Positions 26,412-36,620 are shown, counted from the stretch's first letter. The stretch: DNA of 64,000 bases from Bacillus sp. ZZV12-4809 (GCF_009849585.1 NZ_VCRN01000005.1:62001-126000); one strand, 5' to 3'. Notes: generated by a model from the sequence alone, not told the origin. Numbers and translations are program-made.

Positions 26412-26984
26412 TTAAGGAAGCGAGTATCCCGCTTTCCTCAGTTCACGAACCGTTCTGGAGACAGGAAGCCCGACAACAGAGAAATAATCTCCGCTTATAC
26501 TTTTTACAAGCATGCTGCCAATGCCTTGTATCCCATATGCCCCTGCCTTATCAAAGGGTTCACCGGTGCCAATATAAGAGTCAATTTCTTCATCTGTTAA
26601 CTCCCAGAACACCACATCGGTTTTTTCATAAAATGTAATTTCATTTTTCTCAGGCGTAATGATGGAAACACCTGTATAAACGGAATGAGTCGTTCCAGAC
26701 AGACTTTTCAGCATATTAAAGGCTTCCATGCTGCTGTCTGGCTTTCCTAAAATAGTGCCGTCCTTAACAACAACTGTATCTGATCCAATTACATAGGAAT
26801 CAGTATGCTTATTAAATACAGCCTTTGCCTTTCTATGGGCAAGCTCCTTCACGATCTCTCCTGGTTTCAGCACTGGATCAAAACTTTCATCGACATCACT
26901 GCTGGAGACTTCGAATTGCAAATGAAGATTTTCAAGAAGTTCTTTTCGCCGCGGGGAAGAAGAGGCTAAAATGAGGTTTTGCAT
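26412..26984 (-). CDS. maf: Maf, nucleotide pyrophosphatase / septum formation inhibitor
   Basis: A 190-residue Maf protein with the signature LASSSPRRKELLEN, the catalytic region VIGSDTVVVKDGTILGKP, and GAYGIQGIGSMLVKSISGDYF. Maf proteins hydrolyse non-canonical or modified nucleoside triphosphates and, when overproduced in B. subtilis, block septation. AAGGTGA precedes ATG 26984. Confidence 0.95.
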   Translation of the reverse strand: MQNLILASSSPRRKELLENLHLQFEVSSSDVDESFDPVLKPGEIVKELAHRKAKAVFNKHTDSYVIGSDTVVVKDGTILGKPDSSMEAFNMLKSLSGTTHSVYTGVSIITPEKNEITFYEKTDVVFWELTDEEIDSYIGTGEPFDKAGAYGIQGIGSMLVKSISGDYFSVVGLPVSRTVRELRKAGYSLP

Positions 26985-27111
26985 GTAATCACCTTACCTT
27001 TATTGTATCAAATTGGGAGATACAGGTTAATCGTATCAAAAAAATGCCAGACAAACAATTTTAAAGAAGGTATTTACGATATTTTTATCATTAAATATCG
27101 AATAACGACAA

Positions 27112-27152
27112 AAAGAAAGAGTCTGTCTAAATTTCCCGAACAGACTCTGCTT
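27112..27152 (-). terminator. terminator after spoIIB
   Basis: AGAGTCTGT / ACAGACTCT perfect stem followed by TTCTTTTTG on the minus strand. Confidence 0.82.
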
Positions 27153-27216
27153 AATATGTGATATTTCCCAGAAAATATTCGAATCGCCTAACATTATGGC
27201 ACAATATGCCGGGTCC

Positions 27217-28296
27217 TTACTGCCCGCCTGACTGAAGCAGTGACTGATAAGCTGCAAGAAACCCCAGCAGATGCTCCTGAATTTTACCTGCTGATGCAGC
27301 ATCTCCTGACTTGCGATATGTTTCTATTTGCTTTGATGCTTTCAATAGTTCTTCTCTAATGGAAATCAGGCTCTTATTTTGAATTTGATCTTCCTTCAAT
27401 TCATTCATTATCTTGATGCTGCCTTCAATTTTCTCGGCCGTTTCAGGGGTTATGGAGCTGCCGAGAGAGGCACTGGCTGCACCTTCTGAAAGGCTTTGGT
27501 ATAAAGAAGGAACCATTTCAGCCAGTTTTTTCTCTTCGGCATTCACCCCTTCAATTGCTTTCCCTTCAAGCGCAACTTCCTTTGCAAATACATCAATTCC
27601 TTCGCTTTTAAAAGCGGCGCCTATTTCCTTAGCCTCATCAAGGCTGCCTGATACCCCTAAAAAAAGAAAAGTCTGACCTCCCATTTTTATGGATTGACTA
27701 TAAACTCCTTTTTGTGAGTTGGCTTCCTGGATTTGCTGCGCTGCTTCACTATTTGAAAAAACGCCGCCTTGAACTACATATGTTGTAATAGTTTCTAAAT
27801 CTGCTGCTGCAGCAGGTGTCTGCTGCTTTTCTGCTGGAGGCGTTTCATTAATAGGAGGCGCCACAGTTTCAGCTGCCTGATCTGTAAATACCAGCTTCAG
27901 CATGATGAACCCGAAGCTTGTCCCCAGCAGGACAGCAAAAAAGACAGCCAGTAAAATGGATGTTAAAAATCCTTGCTTATTTCTTCCCCGGAACTTTTTG
28001 GCCAGTGTACCCAGTCCATTTTTAGCTGGTGATTTAGGAGGAGCTGCAATTTTATATTCTTTGATTTCCGTATCTTCCGTTTCCTCAGGCAAAATCCAAT
28101 CAAAGCTGTCATCCGCCTCTTTGCCAGCCGCTGTTTGTATAGAAGCGAAAAATTCTGTGGGTTCCTGTTTTTTCTGCCTATCCAGCTGGCTCGGGTCCCA
28201 TGATTTTTCCTTCATTTCTTCTTTTTTCTCCTGAAACGGACGGTCCTTGCCATTAATCTTAATCGTGATTGTTTTTTCACTTTTAGGCTTGTCCAC
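27217..28296 (-). CDS. spoIIB: SpoIIB, septal/engulfment protein with SPOR domain
   Basis: A 359-residue bitopic protein: a charged cytoplasmic region (1-110), a transmembrane helix (about 114-135, FLTSILLAVFFAVLLG region), and an extracytoplasmic SPOR-like domain (about 170-240, TYVVQGGVFSNSEAAQQIQEA) that binds septal peptidoglycan. SpoIIB helps localise SpoIIM/SpoIIP-dependent septal thinning at engulfment. GTG 28296 has GGGAGGA upstream. It lies between maf and comC, as in B. subtilis, but an unusual 600-base gap separates it from comC. Confidence 0.9.
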   Translation of the reverse strand: MDKPKSEKTITIKINGKDRPFQEKKEEMKEKSWDPSQLDRQKKQEPTEFFASIQTAAGKEADDSFDWILPEETEDTEIKEYKIAAPPKSPAKNGLGTLAKKFRGRNKQGFLTSILLAVFFAVLLGTSFGFIMLKLVFTDQAAETVAPPINETPPAEKQQTPAAAADLETITTYVVQGGVFSNSEAAQQIQEANSQKGVYSQSIKMGGQTFLFLGVSGSLDEAKEIGAAFKSEGIDVFAKEVALEGKAIEGVNAEEKKLAEMVPSLYQSLSEGAASASLGSSITPETAEKIEGSIKIMNELKEDQIQNKSLISIREELLKASKQIETYRKSGDAASAGKIQEHLLGFLAAYQSLLQSGGQ

Positions 28297-28347
28297 ATCT
28301 CATCCTCCCTTCCGCACCGTTTCCTGAATTGTTTTCATCCTAACATA

Positions 28348-28388
28348 ATGAAAAAAAAAAATAACAAGACTTTTGTCGTCTTGTTAAG
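28348..28388 (-). terminator. terminator upstream of spoIIB
   Basis: AACAAGAC / GTCTTGTT stem followed by an A/T tail with eleven T on the minus strand. It would end transcripts coming through the gene remnant at 28432 before spoIIB. Confidence 0.8.
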
Positions 28389-28431
28389 GAAGGATTTCGT
28401 CAAATTTTTCATTTGTATTTTTGGCTAATTC

Positions 28432-28616
28432 TCAGTAATGACATTCTGGCTCAAGCTTATTTATGGGAATACCTTCATTTCCATTTGTATAGCATAAACT
28501 CCGCTTTTCTCCTATTAAACAAACAGCCGCAATGGATTTTCCGCTGACAACAGCGAAAATATTGTCTGAAGGCTGCAGAAGACTCTTTGTATCAGGGTCC
28601 TTTATAAGACATGTTT
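28432..28616 (-). pseudogene. remnant of an unrecognised gene (C-terminal end only)
   Basis: On the minus strand a frame of about 60 codons runs to a TGA at 28432-28434 and reads like normal protein: KTCLIKDPDTKSLLQPSDN, then IFAVVSGKSIAAVCLIGEK and RSLCYTNGNEGIPINKL. No start codon with a ribosome site exists; upstream the frame closes and a repeat-like sequence begins at about 28650. A strong terminator follows the stop. I infer the 3' end of a dead gene downstream of comC, perhaps cotranscribed with it once. The family is not recognised. Confidence 0.5.
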
Positions 28617-28649
28617 TTCAAAAATTGTTGTTTTTGTTATGAAATCTGC

Positions 28650-28832
28650 TCGTTTATTTCCACTACAGGCACGCAGCGAACCACAGGAGAGAAAAGAGTC
28701 TTACTGCATTGCATGCAGTATCTCATACTTTCTTTCCCTCCCGCAGGGCATTGAATACGCTTCCTTGACTGAATATCATACAAAGAAAATGCGTCGCAAA
28801 TTCAGTAGCAAGTGCCCACAGCGAAATCAACT
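28650..28832. repeat. diverged Bacillus-type intergenic repeat
   Basis: The segment resembles the roughly 150-180 base intergenic repeat common in Bacillus genomes: an edge like ATTTCCACTACAGGCAC, a central CTCCCGCAGGG, and a far edge AGCGAAATCAACT. A second relative is at 49191-49376. This copy is strongly diverged. The identity is from pattern memory. Confidence 0.5.
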
Positions 28833-28901
28833 AAGGTTTTAACTAAGTTATGAAAAAACAATAGACTTTATGAAAACAGCATATTTCAAAGTATCAGACC
28901 T

Positions 28902-29654
28902 TTATAGGAATGAATGAAAATACCATTCAATTATTTCTCTTCCGTAAAAATAAGCCAGTAGAGTACCAATACCTATGTATGGGCCAAAGGGGATGGGCTT
29001 GCCTTTTTGAACAAGACCCAAAATCATGCCAAGACCACCAATGGCGGCTCCAGATAATGTAGCCAGGAAAAATGAAAGTAATACAAGCTTTACACCCAAA
29101 GCAACGCCGATGACGGCATACAGCTTGATATCGCCTCCACCCATACCGCCTTTGCTGATGACAGCTATCAGCAGCAGAAGGAAGAAACCGAGTGCTGCAC
29201 CTGCTAAGCTGTCCCACCATGGAGAGAGCGGTATGAAAATGCGTTCGGCTATTAAGACAGTACCAAAAAACAGCAAAACCTTATCTGGAATAATCATATA
29301 TTTAAAATCCGAAACAAACACAACGATTACTAGAGAAATTACCGTCCAGGCAACAAATAATTCAACAGTCCATCCCATAATCAACGGAGCTGCGGCAAAC
29401 AAGATACCTGTCGAAAGTTCAACAGTCGGATATAAGGCTGAAACCGACGCCTTGCAGCATCGGCATTTTCCGCCCAGAAATATATACGATAGTATCGGTA
29501 TAAGCTCCAGCGGTGATAGAGTATGCATACAGTGCGGACAATGGGACCGCGGTGCACTAATAGATTGATTTTGAGGAATTCTTAGGCCTACTACGTTGTA
29601 GAAAGATCCTAGGATTGTACCTATAACAAATATTAGTAAATTTAAATTAATCAC
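28902..29654 (-). CDS. comC: ComC, prepilin peptidase
   Basis: A 250-residue polytopic membrane protease that cleaves and N-methylates the ComG pseudopilins needed for DNA uptake. The zinc-binding cysteine tetrad is in SHCPHCMHT and GGKCRCCKAS. The two catalytic aspartates are in VSDFKYMIIPDK and GGGDIKLYAV. All lengths are normal, so the protein appears functional. The GTG at 29654 has no well-spaced ribosome site (the AGGTGA overlaps it), so the start is uncertain and translation may be weak. The neighbouring genes on both sides are decayed. Confidence 0.93.
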   Translation of the reverse strand: MINLNLLIFVIGTILGSFYNVVGLRIPQNQSISAPRSHCPHCMHTLSPLELIPILSYIFLGGKCRCCKASVSALYPTVELSTGILFAAAPLIMGWTVELFVAWTVISLVIVVFVSDFKYMIIPDKVLLFFGTVLIAERIFIPLSPWWDSLAGAALGFFLLLLIAVISKGGMGGGDIKLYAVIGVALGVKLVLLSFFLATLSGAAIGGLGMILGLVQKGKPIPFGPYIGIGTLLAYFYGREIIEWYFHSFL

Positions 29655-30136
29655 CTACAGTCAGATTCTAATAAATATTAATATCTTCAATAGTTGTACT
29701 GGTAAAGTTTTGATTAAAGATTTTTTTGTTAGACTTCCATTAATATCGGCTTCATTCCCCGCTTCATTTTCAATTAAAATATACTATTATCATATCAACG
29801 TTTTCTAGAAGATCCTCGTCATATCACCATTTTCAAGTCCTCTTACAGATGCTACAAAAGTCTCGGCTGAGTTAAGAACTTGATTTGCTTCAGCCCTTCC
29901 TGCTGCTTGCCCGCTGGTTTAATGAATATATTCTTGGAAGACTCGACAGTGCATCAATTAGTCCAGGTGCCATTGAACAGACAGGTAGCAATATTATGAG
30001 CGGTTCATAAACAAAGCTACCTCATAGTCATATTGCCAAACTCCCCCTTTACCTGTATTATCCATTACTTCCATTATATCAATTTATCTATAAAAACTAT
30101 ATGTTTAACAGGCCCAAAGATTTGTTTTTACACACT
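29655..30136. other. non-coding gap with protein-like fragments
   Basis: No intact gene. On the minus strand about 37 codons between 29810 and 29925 read as TSGQAAGRAEANQVLNSAE plus TFVASVRGLENGDMTRIF before a TAG. On the plus strand about 44 codons from 29878 to 30009 read as ELDLLQPFLLLARWFNEYI plus LGRLDSASISPGAIEQTG and end in TAA. Neither has a start or ribosome site. They may be remnants of lost genes; I do not recognise them. Confidence 0.4.
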
Positions 30137-30167
30137 AAAAAGCCTTTTGACAGGCAAAAGGCTTTTA
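30137..30167 (-). terminator. terminator after the GGDEF pseudogene
   Basis: AAAAGCCTTTT / AAAAGGCTTTT perfect stem at the 3' end of the pseudogene. Confidence 0.8.
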
Positions 30168-30169
30168 CT

Positions 30170-31751
30170 TCATTCCGCAACCCTATTCCTTCCAGTTCGC
30201 TTAGCTCCTACATATAAGGCTCTGTCAGCATGGCGTATGAGGGCCAGTGAATCATCGGCATCTTCTGGTGCAGCAGCTACCCCGATAGAAGCGGTTATAT
30301 ATACTTTTGTGCTGCTGCTTCTTCCATCAATGTTCTGCTTCAGAATAAATGGCCGATTGGCAATGGTCTGCCTGATAAGCTCGGCCCAGCCTATTGCATC
30401 TTCCTTGCCGGTATCAGGCATTAGGACGATAAATTCCTCGCCGCCATATCGGGCAGCAATTCCAGCCTTATCAATTAAATTTGCCAGACGATCAGCCAGT
30501 TCACAGAGAATTTCATTTCCGCACTGATGACCATAAGTATTGTTCACTTTTTTAAAATGATCGATATCGAGTATGATGAGTGATAGGTGATCCCTTGAAC
30601 CATTTTGCAATCTGCTAAATTCCTCACTTAGTTTCGCCTCAATATAACGGTAATTGTATAGATTCGTTAACGCACAGCGCTCACTTTTGGCTTTTGTTTC
30701 CTCGTAGTGCCTGGCATTCTCAAAGGCTATTGCAAAATGAGAGCTTAGAATATCGACAATCATGAGCTGGGACTTTTCATAGGCCCTCTATTTCATGGAG
30801 GAAAGCAGCAGGGTACCCAATATTTCATTACTTCGGACTATCGGAATACTAATGATGCTCTCAGCATCTTCAGGCAGAAATTCCTCAGCAATGCCTTTCC
30901 ATTTCTTTTTCAAGTGAAAAAGGGCAGATTTTCTGCTGCCTAGTACCAATCCGCTGATTCCCTCATTTTTTTTGGCTGGCATCAGAACATTCGGCTAAAT
31001 TTGGCCATGCTCTATCCTGAATATGGAATGCAGTTCATCATTATTCTTAATATCAAAGATATAGGCATAATCAACAGGAATCATGTCGCTCAATTTCAAA
31101 ATGAAAAGCTCCCTAACCTCATTAACATCTAGGCGCTCGGCCATTTGATGACTTATTTCTGAGGCTTTCTGAAGGTAATCATTCACCTTTTTACTTGAGT
31201 AGTAAAGATGCAGTATGATTGAAAGACTTACAAATGGCACACCAGCAAACAGGATTGCAAGAATTCCCACTTCAGAATAAAGTGTGTAAAGGATAAGTCC
31301 AATCGGGAATGTTATGAGTAAAGTGACCGTTTCCCATATCAGGTCTTTTTCGAGAAAGGATATTTTCCTGCGGTACAATGCTGCCTGAATTATGCTAATT
31401 AATATCTGATTTAGTGTAAAGTGAATTAAGCGGCAGACGAAACAGCTGATCTTTTTGTATTTTAAGCCTTATTAGAAATACCAGGATCCCGAGCTGGACC
31501 ATGATCACCTCAGCAACAAGACCAAAGGTTAAAAAGACGGCCATTGAAACCCATTGAATCAAAAAGATGGGCGTATTATTGACGACCATCGGCATGGAAG
31601 AATCGAGAAACATTAATATAAAAAAGGCAAATAAACTGGTTCCCTGTCCTAATAGGTCGGGAGGGTAAAAATGATAGGTTAGCATGGAGCCTGCCGGAAA
31701 TAACAGCAGCCATAAAAACCATATTATTTTTTTGGTGCGTGAACTAACTAT
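30170..31751 (-). pseudogene. decayed membrane-sensor GAF-GGDEF diguanylate cyclase
   Basis: Four open pieces together make one diguanylate cyclase. The N-terminal piece holds membrane helices (MASE-like sensor, 31395-31751). The next (30995-31378) holds more helices and the start of a GAF domain; the third (30788-30982) is the rest of GAF (ISIPIVRSNEILGTLLL). The fourth (30170-30763) is a complete GGDEF domain with the motif GGEEF and LTNLYNYRYIE. Lesions: after a good AGGAGGGGG site the expected start reads ATA (31749-31751), a frameshift lies near 31395-31415, and two in-frame TAG codons lie at 30995-30997 and 30788-30790. Four independent lesions make sequencing error unlikely. When intact it would have made c-di-GMP. 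Confidence 0.88.
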
Positions 31752-31825
31752 CTTTTCCCCCTCCTACGTTTAATTAGGAAAATAGTCGGATAACAGATAC
31801 ATTTTATCGAATTTTCTAACTTTTG

Positions 31826-33148
31826 TCATATTTTTCTTATATTATTTTCCAATAGTTTCAAAAGAACAGGCTTCACTTCTGAGAGGAAGTAAAGGGACCC
31901 GGTGATGACAAGAACGCTGTTATTTTCTGATTCGCAAAGTTCACACTTTAATAACTGTTTCCAATCCTTATGAGATTGTTTCCTGCTGTTGCTGCTGAGA
32001 TTATATAAATTTTCAGCTGATGATGCTCTAGGAAAGTTAAACTCTGTAAAGGTGATGCGGTCTGCAGCCTCATCAAGCTTACTGATCATTTTATCAAGCT
32101 TTTTATCAGCCAGCGCAGCGAATACAATTCTTTTGCTTCTATCCCCAAAACGATTTGCAAGCTCAGCAGTTAAAGCAGAAATACCTTCTTCATTATGGGC
32201 TCCATCTATTACCACCAGTGGGTCATGAGATACAATTTCAAATCTGCCGGGCCAAAATGCTGTTTTCAATCCGGCTCTAATATGCTGTTCCTCTATTAAG
32301 AATGAATAAAACTTATTTAAAAGCTCTGCTGCCACTACAGCCAGGGATGCATTTTCAGTCTGGTGTTTCCCGCTCATACCTGTCTGAAGTTCAGGGAAAT
32401 CTTTAAAGACAGTCTTAAGGGAGAAAAACTCACCCTTGCCCAGGGGTTTATGATCGGTAATGGTAAATTCTTTTCCCAGCTGATAAACCGGGGACTTTAA
32501 CGCTAGAGCTTTATCTTGAATAACAGCCAGGGCTTCTTCCTGTTTGACAGCAGTAATTACACTGATTCCAGGTTTGATTATCCCCGCTTTTTCAAAAGCG
32601 ATTTTCTCATATGTATTCCCAAGTATGGCTGTATGATCAAATCCGATGCTGGTGATGATTGATAACACTGGATAGATGATGTTAGTAGAGTCATATCTGC
32701 CTCCAAGCCCCACTTCAAACAGCACAAGATCCACCGGTCTTACATGGCCAAAATATTGAAAAGCCATGGCGGTAATGATTTCAAACTCAGTTGGACCGCC
32801 AAGTTCCGTCTCTTCCAGCTCAACTGCCAGCGGATATATATCATTGGCAAGCTGAACGAGATCTTCATCCGCAATTGGAGTTCCGTTTAGAGAAATACGT
32901 TCATTAAATTTCTCAAAATATGGCGATGTAAAGGTCCCGACAGAATACCCTGCTTCCTGAAGAATGGATCTTAAAAACGTAACCGTTGAGCCCTTTCCAT
33001 TCGTTCCGCCAATATGAACAGCCTTAATCCTTCTCTCAGGATACCCAAGTTTTTCCATCATCCATACCATTCTTTCCAGACCAGGCTTCATTCCCAGTCT
33101 CAGTCTTGAATGAATCCATGCCAATGCTTCTTCATAAGCTGAAAACAT
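31826..33148 (-). CDS. folC: folylpolyglutamate / dihydrofolate synthase FolC
   Basis: A 440-residue Mur-ligase-like enzyme that adds glutamates to folates, and in many bacteria also makes dihydrofolate. The P-loop region HIGGTNGKGSTVTFL is at residues 47-61, TFTSPYFEKFNERI and VLFEVGLGGRYDSTN follow, and the C-terminal domain has VIDGAHNEEGISAL. GGAGGTG precedes ATG 33148. It follows valS by 70 bases on the same strand, as in B. subtilis. Confidence 0.95.
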   Translation of the reverse strand: MFSAYEEALAWIHSRLRLGMKPGLERMVWMMEKLGYPERRIKAVHIGGTNGKGSTVTFLRSILQEAGYSVGTFTSPYFEKFNERISLNGTPIADEDLVQLANDIYPLAVELEETELGGPTEFEIITAMAFQYFGHVRPVDLVLFEVGLGGRYDSTNIIYPVLSIITSIGFDHTAILGNTYEKIAFEKAGIIKPGISVITAVKQEEALAVIQDKALALKSPVYQLGKEFTITDHKPLGKGEFFSLKTVFKDFPELQTGMSGKHQTENASLAVVAAELLNKFYSFLIEEQHIRAGLKTAFWPGRFEIVSHDPLVVIDGAHNEEGISALTAELANRFGDRSKRIVFAALADKKLDKMISKLDEAADRITFTEFNFPRASSAENLYNLSSNSRKQSHKDWKQLLKCELCESENNSVLVITGSLYFLSEVKPVLLKLLENNIRKI

Positions 33149-33218
33149 ATATTTACACCTCCGTTATACAGGAAGGAAGACGAATCCCAGATTCGGATCC
33201 GCCTTCCGCAGCAACTAT

Positions 33219-35864
33219 TTATTCCCCTTTTAGCTCTTTGATCCGAGCTTCCACAGCTGCTCTCTTTTCGCTGTAGTCTTGTTCTTTTGCTTTTTCTTCC
33301 TCAATTACTTTTTCCGGCGCTTTTTTAATAAAGCCTTCATTTGAAAGTTTCTTTTGAACACGTTCAACTTCTTTATTTAATTTATCCCACTCTTTTTGCA
33401 GTCTGGCCACTTCTTCTTCGATATTAATCAAGCCTTCAAGCGGGAGGATAATTTCTGCCCCAGTCACTACGGCTGTCATCGCCTTATCAGGTGTTTCAAC
33501 CTCTAAAGCCAGCACCAGTTCCTCAGGATTACAGAAGCGTTCAACATAGGCACGGTTATTTTCCAGTGTAGCAAGAATTTCATGGTCTTTAGCCCTTACC
33601 ATCATTTTAATCTTCTTGCTCATCGGCGTGTTCACTTCAGCACGGCTGTTGCGGACAGAACGGATAATTTCAACAAGCAGCTTCATTTCATTTGCAGCCT
33701 GATTGTCTGTATATTCAGCCTGTACTTCCGGCCACTGGGCAACTGTAATGGAGTCTCCTGAGTGAGGAAGGTTCTGCCAAATTTCCTCTGTAATAAATGG
33801 CATAAATGGATGAAGGAGACGCATTGTGTTATCCAGTACATATGCCAGGATGGAGCGGGTTGTTTTCTTGGCAGCTTCATCTTCTCCATACAGCGGAATC
33901 TTCGCCATTTCTATATACCAGTCGCAGAAATCATCCCAGATGAAGTTGTACAGAACTCGGCCAACCTCACCAAACTCATAGCGGTCAGATAATCTTGTAA
34001 CAGTCTCGATTGTTTCATTTAAACGGGTCAGAATCCATTTATCAGCAACAGACTTTTCGCCGCTTAAATCGATTTCTTCGAACTTTAATCCATCCATATT
34101 CATTAAAGCAAAACGTGATGCGTTCCAGATTTTATTGGCAAAGTTCCAGGTTGCCTCTACCTTTTCCAAGCTAAAACGAAGATCTTGCCCCGGCGAGCTT
34201 CCCGTAGAAAGGAAGTATCGGAGTGAGTCGGCACCATACTGGTCGATAACATCCATCGGATCAACGCCATTTCCAAGTGATTTACTCATCTTGCGTCCCT
34301 GTGAATCTCGAACAAGACCATGAATTAATACATCCTCGAATGGGCGCTCCCCTGTAAATTCGAGACCCTGGAAGATCATCCGGGATACCCAGAAGAAAAT
34401 GATGTCATAGCCTGTTACAAGGGCAGCAGTCGGATAATATCTCTTAAAGTCAGCGGAATCAGTATCCCGCCAGCCCATTGTGGAAAACGGCCATAATGCT
34501 GAACTGAACCAAGTATCTAATACATCTTTATCCTGTTCCCAGTTTTCGCTGTCCACAGGAGCTTCCTGACCTACATAAACCTCGCCGGTCTCCCTGTGAT
34601 ACCACGCCGGTATGCGGTGTCCCCACCAGAGCTGGCGTGAAATGCACCAGTCGCGTATATTTTCCATCCAGCGCAGATACGTTTTTTCAAATCGGTCCGG
34701 AACAAAGTTTACTTTTTCCTCTTTATTTTGAAGAGCAATGGCTTCATCCGCAAGAGGCTGCATTTTAACAAACCACTGCGTTGAAAGGTATGGTTCAACT
34801 ACTGCACCGCTTCGCTCTGAATGGCCCACAGAATGCATATGCTCTTCAATTTTGAAAAGAACGCCTTCTTCCTGAAGGTCCTTTACAATCTGCTTGCGGC
34901 ATTCAAACCGGTCCATCCCCTGATACTTACCAGCTCTGCTATTCATCGTGCCGTCTTCATTCATAACAAGAATTCTTTCAAGATTGTGGCGGTTTCCGAT
35001 TTCGAAATCATTTGGGTCATGAGCAGGCGTAATTTTTACAGCTCCAGATCCAAAATCCATTTCTACATAATCATCAGCAACAATCGGAATTTCCCTTCCT
35101 GTAATCGGCAGTTTAACTGTCTTGCCGATTAAATGCTTATAGCGTTCATCTTCAGGGTGTACCGCTACAGCAGTATCGCCAAGCATTGTTTCTGGGCGTG
35201 TAGTAGCAATTTCGATATGACCCGATCCATCTGCCAGAGGATATCTCATGTGGTAGAAGGCACCTTGAACATCCTTATAAATAACTTCGATATCAGATAG
35301 GGCTGTTTTTGTAGACGGATCCCAGTTGATGATGTACTCGCCGCGGTAAATAAGGCCTTTATTATAAAGTGAAACAAAAACCTCTCTAACAGCCTTTGAA
35401 AGCCCTTCATCCAGCGTGAAGCGTTCACGGCTGTAATCAAGCCCTAATCCAAGCTTTGACCATTGCTGGCGGATATGGCTCGCATACTCCTCTTTCCATT
35501 TCCAGGTTTCTTCTACGAATTTCTCGCGGCCTAGATCATAGCGGCTTTTGCCTTCATTTCGGAGCTTTTCTTCCACCTTTGCCTGAGTGGCAATACCCGC
35601 ATGGTCCATTCCCGGAAGCCATAAAACATCGTACCCCTGCATACGCTTCATTCGTGTGAGGATATCCTGCAGAGTCGTATCCCATGCGTGGCCAAGATGA
35701 AGTCTTCCGGTTACGTTTGGAGGCGGAATCACAATTGTATACGGCTGCTTTGTTTCATCATCTTTTGCTTCAAAGAACTTTCCTTCCAGCCACCAGTGAT
35801 ATCTCCCTTTTTCAATCGCCTGCGGATCATACTTCGTCGGCATTGATATTTCATTGTTATCCAT
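33219..35864 (-). CDS. valS: valyl-tRNA synthetase ValS
   Basis: An 881-residue class I synthetase that charges tRNA-Val. The HIGH motif is GRLHLGHAW and the KMSKS motif is [10 protein letters not shown]. The CP1 editing domain that clears Thr-tRNA-Val contains [15 protein letters not shown]. An anticodon-binding domain and a C-terminal coiled coil (from about residue 815, [20 protein letters not shown]) complete it. AAAGGAAG precedes ATG 35864. Expression is controlled by the T-box upstream. Confidence 0.98.
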   Translation of the reverse strand: MDNNEISMPTKYDPQAIEKGRYHWWLEGKFFEAKDDETKQPYTIVIPPPNVTGRLHLGHAWDTTLQDILTRMKRMQGYDVLWLPGMDHAGIATQAKVEEKLRNEGKSRYDLGREKFVEETWKWKEEYASHIRQQWSKLGLGLDYSRERFTLDEGLSKAVREVFVSLYNKGLIYRGEYIINWDPSTKTALSDIEVIYKDVQGAFYHMRYPLADGSGHIEIATTRPETMLGDTAVAVHPEDERYKHLIGKTVKLPITGREIPIVADDYVEMDFGSGAVKITPAHDPNDFEIGNRHNLERILVMNEDGTMNSRAGKYQGMDRFECRKQIVKDLQEEGVLFKIEEHMHSVGHSERSGAVVEPYLSTQWFVKMQPLADEAIALQNKEEKVNFVPDRFEKTYLRWMENIRDWCISRQLWWGHRIPAWYHRETGEVYVGQEAPVDSENWEQDKDVLDTWFSSALWPFSTMGWRDTDSADFKRYYPTAALVTGYDIIFFWVSRMIFQGLEFTGERPFEDVLIHGLVRDSQGRKMSKSLGNGVDPMDVIDQYGADSLRYFLSTGSSPGQDLRFSLEKVEATWNFANKIWNASRFALMNMDGLKFEEIDLSGEKSVADKWILTRLNETIETVTRLSDRYEFGEVGRVLYNFIWDDFCDWYIEMAKIPLYGEDEAAKKTTRSILAYVLDNTMRLLHPFMPFITEEIWQNLPHSGDSITVAQWPEVQAEYTDNQAANEMKLLVEIIRSVRNSRAEVNTPMSKKIKMMVRAKDHEILATLENNRAYVERFCNPEELVLALEVETPDKAMTAVVTGAEIILPLEGLINIEEEVARLQKEWDKLNKEVERVQKKLSNEGFIKKAPEKVIEEEKAKEQDYSEKRAAVEARIKELKGE

Positions 35865-35901
35865 ATTTCATTCTTCCTTTCTAAAAGCAATCAGCAAAAA
35901 T

Positions 35902-36190
35902 AAAAAAACTCCGCTCGCCATAAAAGGACGAATGGAGTTTGCTTCGCGGTACCACCTTTTTTTCAACCAAAAAGAAAATCAGTAAAAGACATTCTTATAG
36001 TGATTGACACTTAAGCAGATAACGGATTTCCCGTCTTTTACTACTTGGCTGCTGCCTTTCGCAAAAGATGCTCTAGGGCGACCTTCCAACGGTTCTGCCT
36101 GGATAACCTTTCAGCTGCTGGTTTTCCTCTCTAAAAAGGCAAATAGCCATTGTACTCTTCCCTGTCTTAGCAACGATATTAAATTTATAT
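35902..36190 (-). promoter_or_regulatory. T-box riboswitch of valS
   Basis: The minus strand carries the T-box core AAGGTGGTACCGCG (35945-35958), followed by a terminator hairpin ACTCC...GGAGT with a T-run (35902-35940). Upstream, a long structured region with GGAAAACCAGCAGCTG resembles Stem I. Uncharged tRNA-Val should stabilise the antiterminator. A GTC triplet in GGAAGGTCGCC is a candidate specifier, but I could not place it in the specifier loop with certainty. Confidence 0.92.
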
Positions 36191-36197
36191 ATAAAAT

Positions 36198-36227
36198 ATA
36201 GTACCGAAAATAGACGGTTATAGTCAA
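36198..36227 (-). promoter_or_regulatory. sigma-A promoter of valS
   Basis: Minus-strand TTGACT (36222-36227) and TACTAT (36198-36203) with an 18-base spacer, immediately upstream of the T-box. Confidence 0.65.
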
Positions 36228-36395
36228 TAAGGATACCCCAGTTTTTTATATATTATTCACAGCATCCTTGAAAGTGCTGATGAGTTATACCCGGCAGGAA
36301 CACCTTTTTATGTCAAAAAAACGAAAATAGGCACTTTACGGAAAATAGAATCATAGGATGTAAAATAAGAACATTGGGGAAAGGGGTATGCGCGA

Positions 36396-36587
36396 ATGAG
36401 AAAAAAATATAATCCCTACAAACTGCCTCCCTGGTTAAGAACTTTCAGGAATATATGTGCACAATTCATTATCCCGTTCTGTGTTTTTCAAGGCATTAGA
36501 ACAATATTATTGCCTACTACCTTCGATGTGCTGCTGCTTTCGCTGTTCATTCTGATCGCTATCGCCTTTCATCTTCAATTAGTATAG
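36396..36587 (+). CDS. small conserved membrane protein (63 residues)
   Basis: A 63-residue plus-strand frame between valS and ysxE. It starts with a basic, Pro-rich YNPYKLPPWLRTFRN followed by two hydrophobic segments (about 22-40 and 43-62), so it is probably a small integral membrane protein. AAAGGGG lies 9 bases before ATG 36396. It ends just before a hairpin (AGGAGCCC / GGGCTCCT, 36588-36620) that could terminate it and, in reverse, ysxE. I believe similar short proteins occur next to valS in other Bacillaceae, but the function is unknown. Confidence 0.7.
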   Translation: MRKKYNPYKLPPWLRTFRNICAQFIIPFCVFQGIRTILLPTTFDVLLLSLFILIAIAFHLQLV

Positions 36588-36620
36588 GAGCCCTCAACCT
36601 TCAGCTTTGGGCTCCTTCCT
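36588..36620. terminator. hairpin between the small gene and ysxE
   Basis: AGGAGCCC / GGGCTCCT stem located between convergent genes; it overlaps the last codons of ysxE. T-tails are short on both sides. Confidence 0.5.

Noticed and set aside
30788-31685. Four separate small genes on the minus strand upstream of folC
   Set aside because: Three lie in one frame separated only by TAG codons and the fourth is joined by a frameshift; together they give one sensor-GAF-GGDEF protein, so I called one pseudogene.
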